64,000 nucleotides of DNA from Paludibacterium purpuratum (GTDB lineage: Bacteria > Pseudomonadota > Gammaproteobacteria > Burkholderiales > Chromobacteriaceae). Below the pieces are notes generated by a model. It was not told the origin of the DNA and made no database searches. It worked only from the letters and a program-made list of their open reading frames with translations. The translations under genes were made by a program, and so were the position numbers. Of the stretch, positions 9,208 through 17,466 are shown in pieces (within the stretch, counting starts at the first letter, position 1; the number at the start of each line of letters is the position of its first letter). Where the stretch lies: assembly GCF_004363805.1 (NCBI RefSeq), contig NZ_SNZP01000004.1:124001-188000 (forward strand). Direction: 5' to 3'.

Positions 9208-9905
9208 GCCAGCTCCTTCGCGCGCACTTCGCGCTTTTGCTGAATCTTGCCGTCGAGCAGGGTATAGAGATCGTCCGCCGCGGCAATCACCTGCGGATCG
9301 TGGGAAGAGAACACCACCGCCACCTGTTCTTGCTGCTGCAGCGTACGCAGCAGCGCCAGGATCGTGGCGCCGGTCGCGCTATCCAGATTGGCCGTCGGTT
9401 CATCGGCCAGTACCAGCGCGGGTTTGTTGATCAGTGCCCGGGCGATGCTGACCCGCTGGCGCTGACCGCCCGACAACTGCCCAGGCAGATTGCGCGCCTT
9501 GTCGGCCAAGCCGACCGCCTCCAGCATGTGCAGCACCCGGCGCTTGCGCTCGGCCGGCGCCACCTTGGCCAGCAACAGCGGGTACTCGACATTTTCATAA
9601 GCGGACAGCACCGGCAGCAGATTGAAGTTTTGAAACACAAAGCCGATGTGTCGTGCGCGAAACGCGCTGAGCGCGTCGTCCCGCAAGCGCAGAATGTCCT
9701 GCCCGGCCACCTCGATCGACCCCTGGTCGGGCCGGTCGATGGCGCCGATCAGATTGAGCAAGGTGGTTTTGCCGCTGCCGGACGGCCCGGACAGCACGGT
9801 AAAGCGGGCCGGATGGATGGCTAGCGTCACCGCTTGCAACGCCGGTACGGCGACCTGCCCCAACTGGTAGTTTTTGCAAACCTCGTGCATTTCCACCGAT
9901 AGCAT
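9204..9905 (-). CDS. ABC transporter ATP-binding protein, LolD/MacB type
   Basis: ATPase of 233 aa. Walker A GPSGSGKTT (about 40-48), Q-loop Gln92 in VFQNFNLLP, signature LSGGQRQR (144-151), Walker B LVLADEP with catalytic Glu169, and D-loop TANLD. The subfamily energises FtsX-type permeases that move lipoproteins or peptides across the inner membrane. It is the first gene of the six-gene operon. A GGGGGTGAGAA ribosome-binding site precedes the ATG at 9905. It shares a 4-bp overlap with its permease. Confidence 0.95.
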   Translation of the reverse strand: MLSVEMHEVCKNYQLGQVAVPALQAVTLAIHPARFTVLSGPSGSGKTTLLNLIGAIDRPDQGSIEVAGQDILRLRDDALSAFRARHIGFVFQNFNLLPVLSAYENVEYPLLLAKVAPAERKRRVLHMLEAVGLADKARNLPGQLSGGQRQRVSIARALINKPALVLADEPTANLDSATGATILALLRTLQQQEQVAVVFSSHDPQVIAAADDLYTLLDGKIQQKREVRAKELA

Positions 9906-10251
9906 TTCTCACCCCCAGTGATGGCTAACGGCTCGAATATAGGCCTGCGCGGCAAGTGATTTTTCAGGATGCGACGAATGGCGCCAGTGCGGCGCGAAAT
10001 GCCGTGGGAAGGCGGGAAAAGCGCTGGCGTGAGAGATCGCCAGGGGGAACGGCGTCAGCCCCCGGCGGGCCGTCGGCGCCGGGCTGATGGCATCGCTATC
10101 GCTGAACCATGCCGATTTGTAACCAAACGCAGCAAGTGTTTGTTCTGGTTGGAATTATTGATTCGTATCAATGAGATTGGCGGACTAAACCCCCTACCAT
10201 CGTCGAAAAACACCCACACCGACGAACATCTCACAATAAATAAACCGAACA
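9906..10251. other. Divergent intergenic region
   Basis: 346 bp between the ABC operon and the chemoreceptor gene. The half near the ABC operon is GC-rich with no clear gene. The half near the chemoreceptor is AT-richer and holds the FNR box and a -10 candidate. No small gene is supported. Confidence 0.5.
10158..10171. promoter_or_regulatory. FNR/ANR box
   Basis: TTGATTCGTATCAA is an exact match to the FNR consensus TTGAT-N4-ATCAA. A -10-like TACCAT lies at 10195-10200, which puts the start of transcription near 10206. The box centre would then be at about -42, the class II activation position. It therefore probably switches on the chemoreceptor gene at low oxygen. Confidence 0.75.
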
Positions 10252-11868
10252 ATGAAGAAGAACCTGCCCGTTACAGATATTGAGTCTTATTTACCCGAAG
10301 GGAAATTCATCTATTCGCGCACCGACCTGAAAGGGGTGGTGACCGAAGCCAACGACGTCTACCTGGAGATCAGCGGCTTTTCCCGCGACGAAATGATCGG
10401 TTCGTCGCACAACATCGTGCGCCATCCTGACATGCCGCCAGCGGCGTTCGCCGACTTATGGCAGGACTTGAAACAGGGCCTGCCTTGGCGTGGCTTGGTG
10501 AAGAACCGGCGCAAGGATGGCGGCTTTTACTGGGTGATCGCCAATGTTTCGCCGGTGCGCGAAGGCGGGCGGGTGGTCGGCTATCAATCGGTGCGCTCGC
10601 GCCCGAGCCGAGAACAAATCGCCGCCGCCGAGGCGGCCTACCAAGCGATCAACAAGGGGGCAGCCGGTTTGTCGGTGCGCCACGGCGAAGGCTTGGCCGC
10701 CTCGACCACCCGCAAAAAACGGCTGCTGTCGTTCCAATTCGGCGCCGGGCTCGCCCTCGTCGGTATGGCGGCCAATATCGCGGCACTGCTGTTCAAGTCC
10801 GCCATGCCGGATGCGCTGGGACTCGCCTGCGCGATCTTCAGCGCTCTGACGCTAAGCTATTTCGTCTTTGCCTGCTGCCTACCCGTCAAACGCGGCCTGG
10901 TGCGCCTGGAACGCGACCTGAACGCGGTGCTGGCCTCGGGCAACCTGAATCGAACCCTCGAACGCGGCGGCCCGAGCGACGAGGTCGCACGCCAGATCAG
11001 CTTGTTGATTACCTCGTTGCAAGCCACCTTACAAGGCATGGCCAACATCGCCGACGAGCTGCAGGCCGTGATGAACGTGACCGGCCAAAGCGCCGAGGAT
11101 ATCCGCCTGCGCTGCGCCGAGCAGCGCGACTCGGCCGCCGCCACCGCTGCGGCGCTGGAGGAAATGACACAGTCTCTGCACGAAGTGGCCACGCACAGCC
11201 ACGACACCTATAACGTGGCCGGGCGCGTCGGCGAGCAAGCCAAGCAGGGCGTGACGCAGGTGCATGGCGCCGAGTCGGCCATGCAGGCGCTGACCCAAAC
11301 CATCAACCATTCGGCCGGACAGATCGACACCCTCAATCAACGCTCCAACGAAATCGGCCGTATCACCGCCGTGATCCAGGAAATCGCCGACCAGACCAAC
11401 CTGCTGGCGCTGAACGCCTCCATCGAAGCCGCCCGCGCCGGCGAGCAAGGACGCGGCTTCGCCGTGGTCGCCGACGAAGTGCGCAAACTGGCCGAACGCA
11501 CCCACGTGGCGACCGAAGAGATCGGCAGCATGGTCTCCGCCATCAAAACCGACACCGCCGCCGTGGTCGACGGCATGGGCATCGGCAACACGCAAATTCA
11601 GGAAGGCTGCGTGCGGGTCGGCGAATTGAGCCAGTCGCTGCTGTCGATCAACGACGAGATGATCGAAACCCTACAACGCATTCAATCGGTTTCCACCGCC
11701 ACCGGCGAACAAAGCCAAGCGCTGCAATCGATCGCCAGCAGCATGGATCAAGTCTCGCAGGGCACCGACAGCACGCTGCAACACGCCCAGCACATGAGTG
11801 CGCGTACCGTCGAATTGGCGCGCATGGTCGAACGCATGCGCATGGCGGTCAATCAGTACGACCTATAG
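10252..11868 (+). CDS. Aer-like PAS methyl-accepting chemotaxis protein
   Basis: Energy/aerotaxis transducer of 538 aa. N-terminal PAS domain (about 10-115) with the Aer signature [25 protein letters not shown] and [10 protein letters not shown], which in Aer binds FAD. Two hydrophobic segments at about 163-210 form a membrane hairpin with no periplasmic domain. The cytoplasmic signalling domain has its conserved tip [41 protein letters not shown] at about 377-417. It has its own promoter region with an FNR box. Its stop overlaps the convergent 2H phosphoesterase gene by 6 bp. Redox taxis is inferred from the domain architecture. Confidence 0.92.
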   Translation: MKKNLPVTDIESYLPEGKFIYSRTDLKGVVTEANDVYLEISGFSRDEMIGSSHNIVRHPDMPPAAFADLWQDLKQGLPWRGLVKNRRKDGGFYWVIANVSPVREGGRVVGYQSVRSRPSREQIAAAEAAYQAINKGAAGLSVRHGEGLAASTTRKKRLLSFQFGAGLALVGMAANIAALLFKSAMPDALGLACAIFSALTLSYFVFACCLPVKRGLVRLERDLNAVLASGNLNRTLERGGPSDEVARQISLLITSLQATLQGMANIADELQAVMNVTGQSAEDIRLRCAEQRDSAAATAAALEEMTQSLHEVATHSHDTYNVAGRVGEQAKQGVTQVHGAESAMQALTQTINHSAGQIDTLNQRSNEIGRITAVIQEIADQTNLLALNASIEAARAGEQGRGFAVVADEVRKLAERTHVATEEIGSMVSAIKTDTAAVVDGMGIGNTQIQEGCVRVGELSQSLLSINDEMIETLQRIQSVSTATGEQSQALQSIASSMDQVSQGTDSTLQHAQHMSARTVELARMVERMRMAVNQYDL

Positions 11869-12552
11869 CCAACGTGGCGCCAGCTGGGCCTTGAACGCCG
11901 GCCGCCAAATCAGTTCGCCTGATGCCAGCCTGTAATCGGCCATGGTTTCCAGCTGGCCGCCGATGTCGGCGCTGGCATAGCGCATCAAACTCAGCCGCTC
12001 GACCGGCAGATTCAAACGGCCGCCGGCCGGAAACTCCAGCAAGCGCTCAGCCAGCGAACCGGTCGGCCAGCGGCCGCCATACAACCCGACCGTGATGTGG
12101 GGCACATAATCCTCTGGGGGATGATCCAACGGATAGCCCACCAGACAGCCGCGCACCGCGGCCAGTTGCCGGCCAGCATCATGCACTTGCAAGAAGGGCG
12201 CCGATAGAAAGCTGTCCAAAGCGCCGATCTGCAACACGAACGGCGTCGGGGCCAGCCGCCGCAAGGCACGCAGCTGGGTGCTCAGCCGCACGGGCGCATA
12301 GTCGCCATCGCCCCCCGGGAAACCGCACAGGCTGAGGGTGATATGCGGCTCGCGGCAATAACCCGGTAGCAAAGTACCTTCCAGATGCCGGCACGCCGCC
12401 GCCATGCGTGCGGCAACATCGGCTTCATCGGCATCGATGGCCCACAGCCAGAACCAGGGGCGCCCACGATGCCAATCGGTAAAGTCCCCGTGTTCATGCG
12501 CCAGGGTATGGCTGGCCGCCTGAAGCTCAGGCTGCAGTAATCGCGCCGCCAT
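11863..12552 (-). CDS. 2H phosphoesterase / 2'-5' RNA ligase-like protein
   Basis: Cytoplasmic protein of 229 aa with the two HxT motifs that define the 2H superfamily: EPHITLSL (His70, Thr72) and [10 protein letters not shown] (His152, Thr154). Members of this superfamily act on 2',3'-cyclic or 2'-5' phosphodiester bonds in RNA or nucleotides. The exact substrate cannot be read from sequence. The gene starts 4 bp after the DUF2164 gene and runs convergent to the chemoreceptor gene, overlapping it at the 3' ends. Confidence 0.82.
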   Translation of the reverse strand: MAARLLQPELQAASHTLAHEHGDFTDWHRGRPWFWLWAIDADEADVAARMAAACRHLEGTLLPGYCREPHITLSLCGFPGGDGDYAPVRLSTQLRALRRLAPTPFVLQIGALDSFLSAPFLQVHDAGRQLAAVRGCLVGYPLDHPPEDYVPHITVGLYGGRWPTGSLAERLLEFPAGGRLNLPVERLSLMRYASADIGGQLETMADYRLASGELIWRPAFKAQLAPRWL

Positions 12553-12556
12553 CGGC

Positions 12557-12829
12557 CTACCTGCGCGACTTGGCGCCCTTGTCGTTGCGCCAGTACAGGA
12601 ATGCCTCCTCGTTTACCTCCATATCGAGCTCCTGCACCCGCACCAGCATTCTGGCCTGCGCATCCGCCACGGCCTGGTTGTAGATCGCCGGGCCGATTTC
12701 CTCGATAAAGAAATCCAACAATGCCTCGGTGGCGAGATTGCCCAACGGTTCTTCCAGATTGCGCTGGCAATATTTATACAGCGACGAAACCGCCGCTGCG
12801 CGGACGACTTTGGTGAGTTCGATGGCCAT
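12557..12829 (-). CDS. DUF2164 family protein
   Basis: Small cytoplasmic protein of 90 aa. The motif LGNLATEALLDFFIEEIGPAIYNQAVADAQ is the hallmark of the DUF2164 family, whose function is unknown. The expected length is about 80-90 aa. It is followed after 4 bp by the 2H phosphoesterase gene, so the two form an operon. Confidence 0.9.
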   Translation of the reverse strand: MAIELTKVVRAAAVSSLYKYCQRNLEEPLGNLATEALLDFFIEEIGPAIYNQAVADAQARMLVRVQELDMEVNEEAFLYWRNDKGAKSRR

Positions 12830-13081
12830 GGGTGAGTTTGTGGGAAGGTGGTGGGGATGGGGGGATTTTAGCTTAGGGAGAGGGGGCGGTAGTAACTGAC
12901 ACGTCTGTCACCCGATTAGTGCTGTGCTCCGGGTGTACGTTCGGTAGTGTGCGTTCGCGCAGCAACGCACAAACCCTCAACACCTCCAAACCCCAGTCGA
13001 TGCTGTCGGCCAATTGTGCAGTGTTGGCATCTGACCCACATCCGGCCGGGGAGCTTTGCCCCCCGCCTCCGGTAGGTGGCC
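12830..13081. other. Intergenic region with decayed sequence
   Basis: 252 bp without a supported intact gene. It contains the vgrG-like scrap at 12997-13028. Open frames in it lack a family match and a ribosome-binding site. Confidence 0.5.
12997..13028 (-). pseudogene. vgrG fragment
   Basis: The first 23 bases match 18209-18231 inside the intact vgrG of this window at 22 of 23 positions, including 16 identical bases in a row (TGTCGGCCAATTGTGC). Similarity continues weakly to about 13032. Translated on the minus strand it reads TAQLADSID, compared with TAQLADTID in VgrG. This is best explained as the remnant of a second vgrG, or of a displaced 3' part of one. Confidence 0.5.
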
Positions 13082-13339
13082 TTAATCGGCCGTGAGCACC
13101 AGGCAGCCCGCCAGTTCGCGCGCTTGCGCAGCCTTGGGCAGATAAATCCATGAAGTGTCGGCATCGATGCGTTCGAACGCCCACGGCAAGCGGCTATCGA
13201 CGATCAAACGGCACTCGTCGGAATTTGGACGACTGCCGCGCGGCGTGCACAACATGGAAATCAGCGAAAACAACTGCTGTTGGCGGGAATCCGGGTTTTG
13301 AGAAAAGACAGGGACTGTTTTACTATCGACGGCAACCAT
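13082..13339 (-). CDS. Hypothetical protein
   Basis: 85-aa frame starting MVAVDSKTVPVFSQNP with a good GAGGAG ribosome-binding site 10 bp before the ATG. It contains the hydrophobic/aromatic stretch RLPWAFERIDADTSWIYL. I recognise no domain. It sits at the far end of the VgrG cargo module, beyond the vgrG scrap, and may be a leftover accessory gene. Chance coding cannot be excluded. Confidence 0.45.
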   Translation of the reverse strand: MVAVDSKTVPVFSQNPDSRQQQLFSLISMLCTPRGSRPNSDECRLIVDSRLPWAFERIDADTSWIYLPKAAQARELAGCLVLTAD

Positions 13340-13697
13340 TCTGACTTGCTCCTCAAGTTGGTTTGGCCAGCGGGTTCGGTGGTGTTCGTAGCACCCCGGA
13401 CCCGCGCCTCATTGCGACGAACGTCGCACCGCCTACCTTACCCAGCAAGACACCAACTGACAACCAAGCGCGGCTGTCAGAAAAGGCTGAAATTTTCAGC
13501 CTGTGGGAGGGTTTCGTCGGTTCGCTAGTGTGATTGCAGTTATACGGATTGGGCGGGTTGTTGGGTGTTGCCGAATAGTTGGTGGGCTAAGCTGGATCGA
13601 CTCCCCAGTCGATGGCATATCAACTGGGGGAAGGTCAGGAGTTCATTAACCAGCAGTATTGAAATCGGACCCCGAATGCCGATTTATTCGAGTACAG
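13340..13697. other. Intergenic region with hairpins
   Basis: 358 bp with no supported gene. Two inverted repeats are visible: AGGCTGAAA / TTTCAGCCT at 13484-13502 with a single central base, and CCCCAGT...ACTGGGG around 13603-13632. Neither has a T-tract. The base composition shifts from GC-rich to AT-rich toward the T6SS cargo genes. Confidence 0.4.
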
Positions 13698-14330
13698 CTA
13701 AGGTTGTAGAACGTCAGCGCCGACTCTCTGAGGTGTATCGAAAAAATCAACATGGTTGGTGTCGAAAATATCGGGTTTGATTTTACCTTCTGCACTTGCA
13801 GCTTTGTTTTTTCCTTTTTTTATTGATCTTTTGTAAGCGCCATTTATTAGATTAACGTCGGCACAAGTTTTTACTTTTGGATGAGTATCGTTGTGCTTGT
13901 CATCAAATATGCTTTCACATCCCGTATATCCAATAATCTGAAAAATTCCACGACGAAATTTCATCTGGTATGTTTCATCAAGTACATCATCCGGGCTGGA
14001 GCTATCGCCAGATAGGTATACGCTATTATTTTTTATTTCAACTATGCAACATTCTTTAAATGGTATACGAAAAAGTGCAGAGCTATATACTGGTTCCTTG
14101 TTGCTTTTGTCTAAGTTCCATAAACTAATTCTATATTTTCCACTTGCGTCAGATTCTATGCTTGCAAAATTGAAATTAGAATCGGTTTTTTCAATGTTTG
14201 AGCAATACATTGGTCCAGTTAGGGTCCTGCTATCTAGTTTTTCTTGTAAGTTTGAGCATGACGGATTTGCTGTGGCTATATGTGGAAATAAAGCAAATAA
14301 CAAATAAAAAAATAAAAAATTCTTTTTCAT
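13698..14330 (-). CDS. Secreted hypothetical protein in T6SS cargo module
   Basis: 210-aa protein with a clear signal peptide (MKKNFLFFYLLFALFPHIATA, then NPSCSN). The mature part has six cysteines: SCSN, MYCSN, ECCIV, GCES and TCAD. It is therefore likely a disulfide-containing periplasmic protein. The ATG at 14330 was chosen because the signal peptide begins there. The gene is AT-rich compared with the core genes. It is the last of five same-strand genes running from vgrG and may be a further immunity or accessory protein. No family is recognised. Confidence 0.65.
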   Translation of the reverse strand: MKKNFLFFYLLFALFPHIATANPSCSNLQEKLDSRTLTGPMYCSNIEKTDSNFNFASIESDASGKYRISLWNLDKSNKEPVYSSALFRIPFKECCIVEIKNNSVYLSGDSSSPDDVLDETYQMKFRRGIFQIIGYTGCESIFDDKHNDTHPKVKTCADVNLINGAYKRSIKKGKNKAASAEGKIKPDIFDTNHVDFFDTPQRVGADVLQP

Positions 14331-14463
14331 GGGATATGTTTTTTTATCTAAGTGTTGCCCAAGGTAAAGAGTGTAAAAAGGATACGATATTTCTTGTTTC
14401 AATACCAGTCAATTACGTTGCATGCAGCAAGAAATGTTTTGCGCAGAGTGCCGGTTGCCAATG

Positions 14464-15267
14464 TCAGAATTCATCTCCACCAATCAAACCTCTGAAGGTA
14501 TCAGGATATTTGTCATAAACGACAGGTTTGCCAGTGCGTAGTTCAAGTCGCAGGGGCTTGTACAAATTAACGTATAGATTGATGGCAGCACGGGACCAGA
14601 GGATATAAGTTAGCGGAGTCATCAATAGGGCCTCCACGTAGCAAATTGCCATTGCCCCAGTTGCATTGGCTAACAAACGCGTCGCTAAGAAGATCCCGCC
14701 CATACCGAGCGGAGCGACCAGCATTAGCATGTAGTTGAGTATCCGGTAGTTCCAATGTGCGAGAACAGAGTTATCCCGAGCACTAATAAATCCACGTTTT
14801 TTCCACAACATGACCACTTCGCGTTCTCCCTCTCTGAAATCCGCGTCGAAGCCTATTGCTTTCATTTTCTGATGCACTCTCATCAGTTCGGAGATGATTA
14901 TGCATAACAAACCGGTGAGTAGTGTGGCTACAGCAGCCTTTAATTCCGATGTCTTATGTGGAGAGAAAAAATAGAACAATAAATTAATGGAAAGGCTAAA
15001 GAATAGCCAAACCCACCCCTCTAGCAGCATAAAAAATGCACGTAGAAGCACTCTTCGAGTTTCTTTGACAAAGCGAACGACCACCCAATCAAGCAGCAGC
15101 TGAACACCCCACAGCATCAGAATAAGGAGAGTAAAGTGCTTTAGGTTTTCCCCTCCTGAGAACGCCATTCCTCCAAATGCAGCCACTTGGATTAAAAACA
15201 TCATTGAATGCGCAAGAAGCGAAACTTTATATAATCTCGATATTGATATTTTTTCTGTTTTCTTCAT
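14464..15267 (-). CDS. Multi-pass membrane protein, candidate immunity protein 2
   Basis: 267-aa integral membrane protein with about six hydrophobic helices in two groups separated by a charged cytoplasmic loop around residues 138-175. It is a clear paralogue of the protein encoded just upstream. The C-termini are almost the same (SRAAINLYVN, ELRTGKPVVYDKYPD, FRGL, DEF), while the N-terminal halves are more diverged. Membrane proteins encoded beside a pore-forming toxin are typical immunity partners, so this is a second or variant immunity protein. AT-rich. Confidence 0.7.
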   Translation of the reverse strand: MKKTEKISISRLYKVSLLAHSMMFLIQVAAFGGMAFSGGENLKHFTLLILMLWGVQLLLDWVVVRFVKETRRVLLRAFFMLLEGWVWLFFSLSINLLFYFFSPHKTSELKAAVATLLTGLLCIIISELMRVHQKMKAIGFDADFREGEREVVMLWKKRGFISARDNSVLAHWNYRILNYMLMLVAPLGMGGIFLATRLLANATGAMAICYVEALLMTPLTYILWSRAAINLYVNLYKPLRLELRTGKPVVYDKYPDTFRGLIGGDEF

Positions 15268-15356
15268 CTAATGGAAATTGGCATCATATGAGGCCAATAC
15301 CCTTGATGGTCTTTCTAGTGGGGATGAGATAAATAGCAGTAATTCTCAGCCAAAAA

Positions 15357-16151
15357 TCAGAACTCATCTGTCCCGACCAGACCTCTAAACACATCCGGGT
15401 ACTTATCATAAACCACAGGCTTACCTGTGCGTAACTCGACTTGCAACGGCTTGTAAAAATTAACGTATAGATTGATGGCGGCACGAGACCAAAATATATA
15501 CGTTACTGGGGTCATTAATATCGCCAATAAAAAGCAAATCGCCATATTGCCGCTGGAATTTTGCAGCAAGCGGGTAGCGATCATGACGCCACCCATGCCA
15601 AGCGGTGCCAAAACCATTAAAATACGGATAAGTATCTTATCGTTCCAGCGAGCAATTGCAGAGGCGTTATGCGTGCTGATAAATCCATGCTTTTTCCACG
15701 ATAAAACAATTTCGTTTTTTTCTTCCTTGAATTCATTGTCAAAGTCAGTTTCTCTGATTTTGTTTTTGACCCGTATCAATTCCGCAGCGATCATGAATAA
15801 TAATCCAGCAACTAAAATGAAGGCTGAAATTTCAAACCCAATATTTTTTTTCGGCGCAAAAAAATAAAAAAGCAAGCTGATGGCCAGCGTGCTGTAAAGC
15901 GTTACCCAGCCCTCTAGACACATATAAAATGCTCTAATTAGTGGTCTGCGTGTTTCTTTGGCAAAATGATAAACGCACCAATCAATTAGCATCTGAATGG
16001 CCCAGAGGAAAATATTGAAAATGGCGAAATTATTTAAATTGACGCCATCAGATGTGGAGAAGGCTGCATAGGGAGTTGCCATGAGAAAAAAAAGTACAGA
16101 ATGCCCGGCGAGCATAAATTTAAAGAAACCGGAAATTGTGGAATTGTCCAT
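15357..16151 (-). CDS. Multi-pass membrane protein, candidate immunity protein 1
   Basis: 264-aa protein with the same layout as its downstream paralogue: helices near 15-35, 42-62, 78-97, 108-124, 178-196 and 205-222, and a charged loop (VKNKIRETDFDNEFKEEKNE). Its ATG begins at the base directly after the effector stop codon, so the two are translationally coupled. This is the usual order of a T6SS effector-immunity pair. The membrane location fits protection against a pore-forming toxin. No named family is recognised. Confidence 0.72.
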   Translation of the reverse strand: MDNSTISGFFKFMLAGHSVLFFLMATPYAAFSTSDGVNLNNFAIFNIFLWAIQMLIDWCVYHFAKETRRPLIRAFYMCLEGWVTLYSTLAISLLFYFFAPKKNIGFEISAFILVAGLLFMIAAELIRVKNKIRETDFDNEFKEEKNEIVLSWKKHGFISTHNASAIARWNDKILIRILMVLAPLGMGGVMIATRLLQNSSGNMAICFLLAILMTPVTYIFWSRAAINLYVNFYKPLQVELRTGKPVVYDKYPDVFRGLVGTDEF

Positions 16152-17462
16152 TTAGTGCATCCATGAAAGTACGGGCATCATATGTGGCCCATAAGCATGG
16201 TAATCTTTTGGCCGGTACTGATTCAGATATTCAAAAGAGCCTCTGAGTGCCTTCGCCAAGCTACCAGTGATATGCAGCTTGTTATCCACCATGCCCAGTA
16301 GGACGCTAACCACAACCCCACCCACAAGCACAGCAGCGACAGCTACGCCAACTGTTGCCCCCACTCCACCGGCAAGCGCGACCAACACGGAGCCAACTAG
16401 AGACGTTGCTATCGCCCCAATCCAAAAAAACGCCACATCCGTCAGCATTTTAGCGGCCAAGTCGAAGACATCGCTGATCGGTTTTCCGGTTTTGGGATCG
16501 ATGGTTTGACTATCGTGCCACCACTCCGCCACGTCAGTGGTGATCTGCAGTAAAAACAGGAGCCGGCCAGCCTTGGATGCTAAGGCACCGCCAGGAGCCT
16601 CCCAGGCGGCTTTCCCCGCCTCCTTCAATGACCCGGCCCCAGCAGTGATTTGCACGGCCTTGATATTGCTGGTTTTATACTTTGCAGCATTATATTCTTT
16701 TCTGAGCTGCGGCCATTCGCGGAAAATGATGTAGACGTTGTTGCCATATTTTCGCAAATAGAAGGTCGTGGTTCCCAACTCTTTAAAAATGGTCGCCTTC
16801 TGTGCCACCGAGACACCGACCGTGGAGATTTGGTTGATGATCCAGTTGCGTGTAATGACATCGCTCTTGTCGACGGCTGTGGGGGTGCCACCATTGGCCA
16901 CAAACTGCGCCACCGATTTGAGCTCTGTGTACGCGCTTTGGGGTACTTGTAGTACGCGGATATGCTCGACTGGCTGCGCCGGCGCTGGCGCATGAGACTG
17001 TGGGCTTGGTGCTGAGTTGGTATGCGGTGCGGCCGCACTGGCGGGCGCGGTTTGCTGCTGGGGCCGTAGAGTGAAAATCAGCGGAGCGGGTTTTTCCTTC
17101 GGGTCTTCACTGCAACCATGAGTGCAATCCATTTGCTTGACGTTAATGCGGTTGATCACCTTGCCATTGCACCGCAGGTGTAATTCCGCGCGGATGTTTC
17201 GTCCCACCCAAACATGGCATCGCTCGCCGTCTTTGAAATCCAACTTGGTCAGCAACTTTTTGCTTTTTGGGTCGTAGAACCAGTCGCGCTGCGCCTTACC
17301 GGTTGCTTGCAGCGTGTATTGAGCATTGTTGCCTAGCTTGATATCGATAATGATGTCGCGGTGCTTGCGCAGAATTACGCGATTGGCGCAGCCGACCATG
17401 ATGTTGTGGGCATCTTGGCCCGGCAAATCGATACAAACGGTATTTTCAACCAGGTTATCCAT
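16152..17462 (-). CDS. Putative pore-forming T6SS effector
   Basis: 436-aa protein. Residues 1-135 form a cysteine-containing N-terminal domain (VCIDLPGQDAHNIMVGCANRVIL; QMDCTHGCSE). A Pro/Ala/Gln-rich linker follows at about 135-165. The C-terminal part ends in a long Gly/Ala/Val-rich hydrophobic hairpin (FFWIGAIATSLVGSVLVALAG, then VGVAVAAVLVGGVVVSVLLG) and the tail DYHAYGPHMMPVLSWMH. Such a hairpin is typical of channel-forming toxins. The gene follows vgrG after 4 bp and is directly joined to two membrane-protein genes. Delivery by VgrG and membrane depolarisation are inferences. No enzymatic motif is seen. Confidence 0.65.
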   Translation of the reverse strand: MDNLVENTVCIDLPGQDAHNIMVGCANRVILRKHRDIIIDIKLGNNAQYTLQATGKAQRDWFYDPKSKKLLTKLDFKDGERCHVWVGRNIRAELHLRCNGKVINRINVKQMDCTHGCSEDPKEKPAPLIFTLRPQQQTAPASAAAPHTNSAPSPQSHAPAPAQPVEHIRVLQVPQSAYTELKSVAQFVANGGTPTAVDKSDVITRNWIINQISTVGVSVAQKATIFKELGTTTFYLRKYGNNVYIIFREWPQLRKEYNAAKYKTSNIKAVQITAGAGSLKEAGKAAWEAPGGALASKAGRLLFLLQITTDVAEWWHDSQTIDPKTGKPISDVFDLAAKMLTDVAFFWIGAIATSLVGSVLVALAGGVGATVGVAVAAVLVGGVVVSVLLGMVDNKLHITGSLAKALRGSFEYLNQYRPKDYHAYGPHMMPVLSWMH

Positions 17463-17466
17463 CGAC

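Noticed and set aside
7825-9243. 472-codon frame opposite the ABC permease
   Set aside because: The minus strand encodes an obvious FtsX-type permease. The plus frame is Gln/His/Arg-rich with no domain.
12873-13184. 103-codon frame on the minus strand
   Set aside because: Contains the vgrG scrap but otherwise no conserved features and no ribosome-binding site. Treated as decayed sequence.
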